Assembly: GCA_902797495.1 (NCBI GenBank)
Contig: CADBTH010000008.1
Location: 1-28,524, forward strand
Source of the DNA: an uncultured Ruminococcus sp.
GTDB taxonomy: Bacteria > Bacillota > Clostridia > Oscillospirales > CAG-272
DNA length: 28,524 bases
Direction of reading: 5' to 3'
Position 1 is the stretch's first letter. Each line of letters begins with the position of its first letter. Under the pieces are notes generated by a model. It saw nothing but the letters and a program-made list of their open reading frames with translations. It did no database searches and was not told the DNA's origin. Position numbers and translations under genes: made by a program. Below, piece after piece: positions 23,607 to 28,524 of this stretch.

Positions 23607-24796
23607 TGAACGAACGGAAAACCGAAAAGTTTTGTGAAACCGTCAGAGATTCATTTTCGGACGGAAGACTTATCAACGTCACTTTCTCAAGGTTCCCGAA
23701 GGGAGACGTGACGAAAGTAAAAGGCGTTCCCAAAGAGACGCGCGACGGAGTAATCCTTCAGTTCGAATACTTTCTGACCGAAGGACGTGTCAGACACGAG
23801 AACGTCGCGCCGGACGGCGTCGTCAGCAAAATTTCACAGATACTGTCTCTCGGCTCGAAAAACTGCCAGGCGACCTTTACCGACGGCACCGCGACTCTTC
23901 TCGTATCGTCAAAAGGAGTCGTAAATACGTCTTATAAGCTCGGAAAGGAGCTGAAGGCGCTCTTTCCCGTCGTTTCCGGCAACGACAACGTAAAGAATTA
24001 TATCTTCGACGGCAGCGAGCCGTTTATGACGGAGCTCGGAATATCGGACAGGCAGGGAAGAGTCCACGATAAGAAGCAGTCCAAATTCCGTCAGATAAAC
24101 AGGTTCGCCGAGCAGGTAAGGGACGTTATGAAGTATTTGCCTGAGTCCGGCGCCATAAAAGTGTACGACCTTTGCTGCGGAAAAAGCTATCTCAGCTTCG
24201 TCGTTTACGCATATCTGACAGAACGCGAGGGACGCGACGTCGAGATGGTTTGCGTTGATCTTAAAAAGTCCGTTATCGAATACTGTTCGTCTGTTGCGAA
24301 AAAACTCGGATACGACGGAATGAGCTTCGTATGCTCCGACATTTCCGCTATGAAGACGGACGAGGCTCCCGACCTTGTGATATCGCTCCACGCCTGCGAC
24401 ACGGCGACCGATATCGTCATCGATTTCGCCGTAAGAAACAGAGCGAAGGTGATATTGTCGACCCCTTGCTGCCAGCACGAAATGTTCAGGATCATGGACT
24501 GCCCGGAGCTCTCATTCATATCCGATTATTCTATTCTGAAGCAGAAGATCGCAGCGGCTGCGACCGATGCGCTGAGACTTGCAAAGCTCGAAGCGAACGG
24601 ATACAAAACTGACGCGATCGAGCTGATAGACCCCGAGGAAACGCCGAAAAACGTTCTGCTCAGAGGGATCAGAAAATCGAACTATGCATTCGATTCGGAA
24701 TATGCGAAGAATAAGCGCGAGTTATATAAAAATGCTTATAAATATATGACCGGAAAGGTTGTTGAAATTGAACGAGATCAAGAATTTCAGAAGTGA
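23606..24796 (+). CDS. SAM-dependent methyltransferase of unknown target
   Basis: This 396-residue protein has a class I methyltransferase domain in its second half, of the Methyltransf_32 type. Motif I is YDLCCGKSYLSF (187-198), motif II is VCVDLKK (215-221), then LHACDTATD (261-269) and TPCCQHE (286-292). The first 170 residues form a separate domain without a motif I recognise, probably substrate binding. The Cys pairs (CC at 190-191 and 288-289) are unusual for a simple methyltransferase. It is coupled to plsY (TAATG) and overlaps the PHP gene by 29 bases. The substrate could be RNA; this is inferred from related enzymes only. Confidence 0.8.
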   Translation: MNERKTEKFCETVRDSFSDGRLINVTFSRFPKGDVTKVKGVPKETRDGVILQFEYFLTEGRVRHENVAPDGVVSKISQILSLGSKNCQATFTDGTATLLVSSKGVVNTSYKLGKELKALFPVVSGNDNVKNYIFDGSEPFMTELGISDRQGRVHDKKQSKFRQINRFAEQVRDVMKYLPESGAIKVYDLCCGKSYLSFVVYAYLTEREGRDVEMVCVDLKKSVIEYCSSVAKKLGYDGMSFVCSDISAMKTDEAPDLVISLHACDTATDIVIDFAVRNRAKVILSTPCCQHEMFRIMDCPELSFISDYSILKQKIAAAATDALRLAKLEANGYKTDAIELIDPEETPKNVLLRGIRKSNYAFDSEYAKNKRELYKNAYKYMTGKVVEIERDQEFQK

Positions 24797-26057
24797 ACTG
24801 TATAATATGAAAGCGACTCCCGAAGAGCGCCTCTATGCGCTCTCCGAGTTATATAAGATGCACCTGTCCGGCATTTCCGTCATGCCGACAAGGACCGATT
24901 ACGTCAACAATCATATCCATACGACGTATTCCTTCTCGCCGTACACTCCGTCTGCCGCCGTATACGAAGCGTGGAAAGCGGGACTTTCGACCGCGGGCAT
25001 CATGGATCACGACAGCGTCGGCGGTGCGAGAGAATTCCTCGAAGCGGGTAAGATACTTGGTATGCCGGTTACCGTCGGATGCGAGCTTCGCGTTTCCGTC
25101 GAGGGAACGAGACTTTACGGCAAGAGGCTCAACAACCCCGATCAGATCTCCTGCGCGTACGTTGCTATGCACGGTATCCCTCATCAGTGCCTCGACGATC
25201 TTGAGACGGTTCTGAGCAAAAAAAGAGAACTCAGAAACGATCGCAACAAAAAGATGTGCGAAAAGATCAACGATCTGTGCGCGGAACACGGTCTCAGATT
25301 GTCTTTTGAAAACGACGTCCTTCCGCTGTCCGCATATGATAAGGGAGGAAGCGTGACGGAGAGACACGTTCTGTTTGCGCTCGTTAAAAAGCTTGTGCAG
25401 GGAAGAGAGCGCGGGGAGACCGTCTCTCTCACGGAAAAGCTCATCGGAAATGTTATTCCCGATAAGAAGAAGGCGAGCCTGCTCGACGCCCCGCCTAAGT
25501 ATTTTGAATACGATCTGCTCGGAGTCCTAAAGAGCTCGCTGATCGAAAAAGTTTATATCGACGCCGACGACGAGCTTCTTAACGTCAAAGACTTTATCGT
25601 CCTTTGCGATACTGTCGGAGCGATCTCAGCGTACGCTTATCTCGGCGACGTCGGCGAGAGCCCGACCGGAGATAAGAAGGCTCAGAAATTTGAGGACGAT
25701 TACCTGAATATGCTGTTCGACGAGCTCGAAAGCCTCGGCTTTGACGGCGTGACTTATATGCCCTCGAGAAACACTCCCGAGCAGCTTGAACGAGTTATGC
25801 GCCTCTGCCGCGAACACGGACTTTTCCAGATAAGCGGAGAGGACATCAATCAGCCGAGACAGTCGTTCATCTGCGAGGCGCTCGCAAAGCCCGAATTCAG
25901 GCATTTAAAGAAAGCTACCTACGCCCTGATCGGTCACGAGATCAGCGCTTCGGAGAATATTGAAGATTCAATGTTTTCACATAAAAACAGACGGCATTCG
26001 CTCGACACGAGGATAGATTTCTATTCAAGCGTCGGCGGATTCGGGAAAAGGAGATAA
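24768..26057 (+). CDS. PHP-domain putative metal-dependent phosphoesterase
   Basis: This 429-residue protein has an N-terminal PHP domain. Its metal ligands are visible as His49 and His51 (NNHIHTTYS), Asp80-His81-Asp82 (IMDHDSVGG) and Glu106 (VGCELR), with later ligands in GHEISASE. The start is taken as TTG at 24768, nine bases after GGAAAGG (24752-24758); a TTG at 24759 and an ATG at 24807 are alternatives. It begins inside the methyltransferase gene and ends 1 base before the SDR gene, so all three are probably coupled. The substrate is unknown; the SDR neighbour suggests a sugar or sugar-phosphate. Confidence 0.82.
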   Translation: MNEIKNFRSELYNMKATPEERLYALSELYKMHLSGISVMPTRTDYVNNHIHTTYSFSPYTPSAAVYEAWKAGLSTAGIMDHDSVGGAREFLEAGKILGMPVTVGCELRVSVEGTRLYGKRLNNPDQISCAYVAMHGIPHQCLDDLETVLSKKRELRNDRNKKMCEKINDLCAEHGLRLSFENDVLPLSAYDKGGSVTERHVLFALVKKLVQGRERGETVSLTEKLIGNVIPDKKKASLLDAPPKYFEYDLLGVLKSSLIEKVYIDADDELLNVKDFIVLCDTVGAISAYAYLGDVGESPTGDKKAQKFEDDYLNMLFDELESLGFDGVTYMPSRNTPEQLERVMRLCREHGLFQISGEDINQPRQSFICEALAKPEFRHLKKATYALIGHEISASENIEDSMFSHKNRRHSLDTRIDFYSSVGGFGKRR

Positions 26058-26058
26058 C

Positions 26059-27087
26059 ATGAAAAACGCAGCGAAAATAGCGCCGAAACTCAGATTTTTA
26101 TACGGGAACGGCGACGGGAAAGTAACGGTAAGATATACTCCGGATACGGAGGACAGCGCAATAACTATTGCGGAAGAGGACCTTCAGACTCTCAAAGGAC
26201 TCACGTTTAAAAAGGTTTGCGTCAAGGGAGCCGGCGCTTTCGTTATAGCTCCGTGTGACGGCGAAAAACCTCTCTCCGGAAAGGTCGCGATCGTGACCGG
26301 AAGCGCGCAGGGCTTCGGATTCGGTATCGCGGATTATCTCGCGTCAAAGGGAGCTTACGTCGTAGTAGCGGATATGAATTCCGACGGTGCAAGAAATGCG
26401 GCGGAAGCTATTTGTAAGAAGAATTCCGTTGAGACTCTCGCGGTTTTCTGCGACGTTACTAAAGAAGAGTCCGTTGAAGGGCTCGTTGAGACGACGGTAC
26501 TTCGCTTCGGAGGTCTCGATATATTCGTAAACAACGCCGGTATCGTCAGAGCCGGAAGCCTTGACGAGATGACGCTCAAAGCGTTCACTCTCGTTGAGAA
26601 CGTTAATTATAACGCATATTTCCTCTGCGCAAAGTACGCGTCTCAGATAATGAAGATACAGAGGGAAGTGAATCCCGATATCATGTTCGATATCATCGAG
26701 ATCAACTCGAAATCCGGACTTGAAGGAAGCAACAAGAACTTCGCTTACGCGGGAAGTAAGTTCGGCGGTATCGGGCTGACCCAGTCGTTCGCGCTCGAGC
26801 TCGCACCTTACGGCATCAAAGTCAACGCTATTTGTCCCGGAAACTTCCTCGACGGTCCTCTGTGGTCGGACCCCGAAAAAGGGCTTTTCGTACTGTATCT
26901 CAAAGCAGGGAAAGTACCGGGAGCCAAGACGGTTGACGACGTCAGACGCTATTACGAAGCGAAAGTTCCGCTCGGAAGAGGCTGCAGGACGGAAGACGTT
27001 TGCCTTGCGATATCCTACATAATAGATCAGAAATACGAGACCGGTCAGGCTATCCCGGTAACCGGCGGCCAGGTCATGCTCAAGTAA
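26059..27087 (+). CDS. Long SDR dehydrogenase, sugar-phosphate type
   Basis: This 342-residue short-chain dehydrogenase carries an N-terminal extension of about 75 residues. The cofactor loop TGSAQGFGFGI is at 80-90, NNAG at 158-161, the catalytic Ser is about 217-219, and Tyr230 and Lys234 (YAGSK) complete the active site. The core resembles the C-terminal half of RhaD-type aldolase/dehydrogenase fusions and sorbitol-6-phosphate dehydrogenases, and the extension may be a remnant of the fusion link. The ATG at 26059 has AAAAGGAGA upstream. It lies 1 base after the PHP gene. The true substrate is not known. Confidence 0.85.
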   Translation: MKNAAKIAPKLRFLYGNGDGKVTVRYTPDTEDSAITIAEEDLQTLKGLTFKKVCVKGAGAFVIAPCDGEKPLSGKVAIVTGSAQGFGFGIADYLASKGAYVVVADMNSDGARNAAEAICKKNSVETLAVFCDVTKEESVEGLVETTVLRFGGLDIFVNNAGIVRAGSLDEMTLKAFTLVENVNYNAYFLCAKYASQIMKIQREVNPDIMFDIIEINSKSGLEGSNKNFAYAGSKFGGIGLTQSFALELAPYGIKVNAICPGNFLDGPLWSDPEKGLFVLYLKAGKVPGAKTVDDVRRYYEAKVPLGRGCRTEDVCLAISYIIDQKYETGQAIPVTGGQVMLK

Positions 27088-27127
27088 TTCACAATTTGTT
27101 CATATTTATAGAGATAAGACCGTACTA

Positions 27128-27151
27128 ATAATAAACAGAGCATCATATAAT
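27128..27151 (+). promoter_or_regulatory. Candidate sigma-E promoter for spoIIID
   Basis: CATATAAT (27144-27151) matches the sigma-E -10 pattern, with ATA at 27128-27130 thirteen bases upstream as a possible -35 core. The first transcribed base would fall near 27158, leaving a short leader with GAGGTGAT at 27169-27176. spoIIID is a sigma-E gene in known spore formers, which supports the reading. Confidence 0.5.
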
Positions 27152-27176
27152 ACGACAGTAATTGTAGTGAGGTGAT

Positions 27177-27470
27177 ATGATGCTCATACACGGTCCTGAA
27201 CGTGAAAGATGTGAAATATTAGCCGAATATCTCGTAAAGAACGAGGCTACCGTCAGAAATACTGCAAATAAGTTCGGCATCAGCAAATCCACCGTACATA
27301 AGGATATAACGGAGAAGCTGAAGAGCATAAACGGAGCGCTGTATAACGAAGCGGCGAGAGTTCTTTACAAAAATAAAAGTGAAAGACACATCAGAGGCGG
27401 GATCGCTACAAAGAATAAGTACAGTAATATAAGAAACAAACTGCATAAAGAAAACTGCAGCGACGTGTGA
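27177..27470 (+). CDS. spoIIID: Mother-cell transcription regulator SpoIIID
   Basis: This 97-residue DNA-binding protein modifies the sigma-E regulon and favours sigK expression. The helix-turn-helix ATVRNTANKFGISKSTVHKD (about 24-43) matches Bacillus SpoIIID closely, and the second DNA-contacting tail RHIRGGIATKNKY (70-82) is present. The start may be ATG at 27177 or the adjoining ATG at 27180; GAGGTGAT spaces better to the second. It is a single-gene unit. No clear terminator follows it; a GC-rich element starts within a few bases. Confidence 0.95.
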   Translation: MMLIHGPERERCEILAEYLVKNEATVRNTANKFGISKSTVHKDITEKLKSINGALYNEAARVLYKNKSERHIRGGIATKNKYSNIRNKLHKENCSDV

Positions 27471-27570
27471 CGTTCGCAAGCGGCGTGAAACCGGCGCGCC
27501 TGACCGAAGATCGAAGTAAGCGGATCAAGGGAAGAGCCCTATCTGCCCTATATAAAAATACACCCAATTA

Positions 27571-27590
27571 TACAAAATGCGAGTTTTGTC
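27571..27590 (+). repeat. Left copy of a 20/21-base inverted repeat pair
   Basis: TACAAAATGC followed by GAGTTTTGTC. Its reverse complement recurs at 27706-27726 with a single inserted C. Each copy also has its own small symmetry (ACAAAA with TTTTGT). The 115 bases between the copies are GC-rich. Confidence 0.75.
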
Positions 27591-27705
27591 TGTATCGAAA
27601 ACCTTATAAGCCGAAGCGGACTTCGGCGGCGCGGCGACCCACGAGAACGCCGACCCACCATGGAAACGCCACGCCGACCTGAAGACCGCGGAGGCGACGA
27701 ACTAA

Positions 27706-27726
27706 GACAAAACTCCGCATTTTGTA
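27706..27726 (-). repeat. Right copy of a 20/21-base inverted repeat pair
   Basis: GACAAAACTC-C-GCATTTTGTA is the reverse complement of 27571-27590 with one extra C at the centre. The pair could form a long stem in RNA or single-stranded DNA, or mark two ends or binding sites of an element. Confidence 0.75.
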
Positions 27727-27779
27727 GGCCTTGCGCCCTTGTAATTGTGGTGTGGCGCGCGTATACGCGGCGAGTTCCT

Positions 27780-27798
27780 GCGGGGGCAAAGCCCCTGC
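27780..27798. repeat. GC hairpin with AAA loop
   Basis: GCGGGGGC (27780-27787) pairs with GCCCCTGC (27791-27798), with one G-T pair, around loop AAA. No T run follows, so it is not an ordinary terminator. Confidence 0.6.
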
Positions 27799-27877
27799 TT
27801 GAACAACGAGCCGCTAACAGCGCGCCCTTTTGCTTTCAAGCGCGCGCCGTTGGGGGCCCCTCGCGGAACCCAGCGTT

Positions 27878-27903
27878 CCCCCCGGACGGGGGGCGGAGGG
27901 GGG
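27878..27903. repeat. C6/G6 hairpin and double G6 runs
   Basis: CCCCCC (27878-27883) faces GGGGGG (27888-27893) across GGAC, and a second GGGGGG follows at 27898-27903. Besides a hairpin, the two G runs could take part in a quadruplex. Confidence 0.6.
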
Positions 27904-28159
27904 CAATATGCTGCACCTCATCAGGGAGCGGCTAAGTGCGGCGCAGGGCTTGGAGGAGCGGCGGAGCGCACAGCGCAGAGCCGGTACGACGACAAGACCG
28001 ATGCACCGCGCGGATGCCGCGAGGGATGCGACGGATGCGGCGGAGCGATAGCGAGCCGCAGACGGAGCGGGCGGGCTTACCGCGCAAACGGTCGAGCCGG
28101 AATGCACGTTGACGTCAGCCGAACAAAGCCGCCGGTGCGACCTGCGGAGCAGTGAGCGA

Positions 28160-28196
28160 GGCGGCGCGCCGCCGTAGTTCTGAGGCGCGAAGCGCC
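28160..28196. repeat. Palindrome and hairpin just before the edge gene
   Basis: A 14-bp perfect palindrome of only G and C (28160-28173) is followed by GGCGC-GAA-GCGCC (28184-28196). They close the GC-rich region; AT-richer DNA and the edge reading frame begin directly after. Confidence 0.65.
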
Positions 28197-28232
28197 GCAT
28201 TATTCTGCAAGTCTTCATATACTTGATTAATG

Positions 28233-28245
28233 TGACATTATGTCA
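28233..28245. promoter_or_regulatory. Palindrome over the start codon of the edge gene
   Basis: TGACAT-T-ATGTCA is a 6-bp inverted repeat whose right arm contains the presumed ATG (28240-28242). This would suit an operator for self-regulation or a site that hides the start codon, but no ribosome site is evident nearby. Confidence 0.4.
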
Positions 28246-28524
28246 TCACTCAGCTACCCAGCAGATACTACTTTTATTCCGGGACGAGTTTCTGAAAATT
28301 TTGCACTCCAAAAGGCGAGAGCTAAATACGTTCCAGATTATGAACACGGAGGACTTCGTCTTGCTTCAGTCTGTGAATTCTCACGACCTATCTTTAATCC
28401 CGATTGTCTCGTTCCTGTTGCTGATCCTCTTGATCTTGTTCATTCTGATGATAAAGATCGATCGTCATCGGTGACAGAAGAAGAACGAGAAGCCAACACC
28501 AGGAGAGCGACACGACGCGCCCAG
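28240..28524 (+). CDS. Partial gene at the window edge, possible Rep (ORF2/G2P-like) protein
   Basis: From the ATG at 28240 the frame stays open for 95 codons to the last base, so the gene is cut by the window edge. The visible part begins MSSLSYPADTTFIPGRV and has CEFSRPIFNPDC in the middle. It then becomes acidic and ends in the charged helix EEEREANTRRATRRAQ. I recall a similar order (RPIFxP, then an N-x-x-R-x-x-RRA helix just before a VTLTLD-type strand) in replication-initiator-like proteins of gut Clostridia, but the diagnostic HUH part would lie beyond the edge. The identity is therefore tentative. An overlapping 83-codon frame (28223-28474) with a Leu/Ile tail is considered a shadow. 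No clear ribosome site is visible. Confidence 0.5.
   Translation, partial: MSSLSYPADTTFIPGRVSENFALQKARAKYVPDYEHGGLRLASVCEFSRPIFNPDCLVPVADPLDLVHSDDKDRSSSVTEEEREANTRRATRRAQ

Larger units (their letters stand above)
27471..28239. other. GC-rich non-coding region with many inverted repeats
   Basis: These 769 bases hold no gene I can support. Up to about 27600 the composition is mixed, then it becomes strongly GC-rich to about 28200, unlike the rest of the window. Several overlapping open frames exist on both strands, but all are Arg/Ala/Gly-rich low complexity without domains. Hairpins are dense: CCGAAG/CTTCGG (27611-27626), 27780-27798, 27878-27893, 28160-28173 and 28184-28196. It lies directly before a frame that runs off the window and may be its non-coding flank, an origin, or an element end. 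Confidence 0.7.

Noticed and set aside
27745..28218. Overlapping open frames of 136 (plus) and 134 (minus) codons in the GC-rich region
   Set aside because: Low-complexity Arg/Ala/Gly/Pro sequences that appear on both strands because stop codons are rare in GC-rich DNA; no ribosome sites, no domains.
28223..28474. 83-codon frame ending in a Leu/Ile-rich tail
   Set aside because: It overlaps the frame from 28240 that stays open to the edge and has a more natural protein composition; the hydrophobic tail is the frame-shifted reading of an Asp/Leu/Val-rich stretch.
1..28524. CRISPR array, tRNA or rRNA genes
   Set aside because: I saw no regularly spaced direct repeats and no recognisable tRNA or rRNA sequence on either strand; this was by eye, and a tRNAscan or CRISPR search would settle it.

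Overview
The window looks like chromosomal DNA from an endospore-forming, probably anaerobic member of the Clostridia (Bacillota), most likely an uncultured gut or rumen lineage. Evidence seen in the sequence: at least nine sporulation genes (spoIIAA-spoIIAB-sigF, ylbJ-type, yqfC, yqfD, dpaA, dpaB, sigK, spoIIID), strong GGAGG-type ribosome binding sites, several TTG/GTG starts, a pyrophosphate-type phosphofructokinase and a dockerin-bearing secreted protein. Species cannot be named from the sequence.

Layout. 1-63: terminator of a gene to the left of the window. 71-1583 (-): the spoIIA operon encoding forespore sigma-F and its anti-sigma and anti-anti-sigma factors. 1685-3247 (+): promoter, PPi-dependent phosphofructokinase and a small YdbC/PC4-like protein, closed by a long hairpin shared with a small membrane protein on the other strand (3281-3466). 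3528-5778 (-): promoter, four-cysteine small protein, prfB (RF2, without the usual programmed frameshift), TrmH/SpoU methyltransferase, terminator. 5775-6698 (-): YlbJ-like sporulation membrane protein. 6797-13836 (+): a tight cluster yqfC-yqfD-phoH-ybeY-era-recO-mutS2, joining a sporulation pair to ribosome maturation, DNA repair and ribosome rescue genes. 13835-16145 (-): yajC, a TIGR04086-type membrane protein and the dipicolinate synthase genes dpaA-dpaB. 16269-16513: small DUF378 membrane protein. 16523-17203 (-): HAD-type hydrolase. 17252-17953 (+): complete sigK with its hydrophobic pro-sequence and no intervening element. 17959-20138 (+): a 694-residue secreted protein joining a lysozyme-like domain, a beta-trefoil region, a cysteine-bearing linker, a cohesin-like domain and a dockerin. 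20151-27087 (+): DUF512 radical-SAM-like protein, der, plsY, a methyltransferase, a PHP-domain protein and a long SDR dehydrogenase. 27128-27470 (+): spoIIID with a sigma-E-like promoter.

From 27471 the character changes abruptly. About 770 bases are visibly GC-rich, non-coding and full of inverted repeats, followed at 28240 by a reading frame that stays open to the right edge. I infer a mobile or replicon-derived element whose Rep-like protein is only partly inside the window. This is the least explained part.

How the genes fit together: sigma-F acts in the forespore; SpoIIID and sigma-K are successive mother-cell regulators; YqfC/YqfD, YlbJ and dipicolinate synthase act in engulfment-to-coat and core-maturation stages. 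These loci are scattered in Bacillus subtilis but lie within 27 kb here, interleaved with housekeeping genes. Operon limits are well marked by recognisable sigma-A-type promoters and hairpin terminators.
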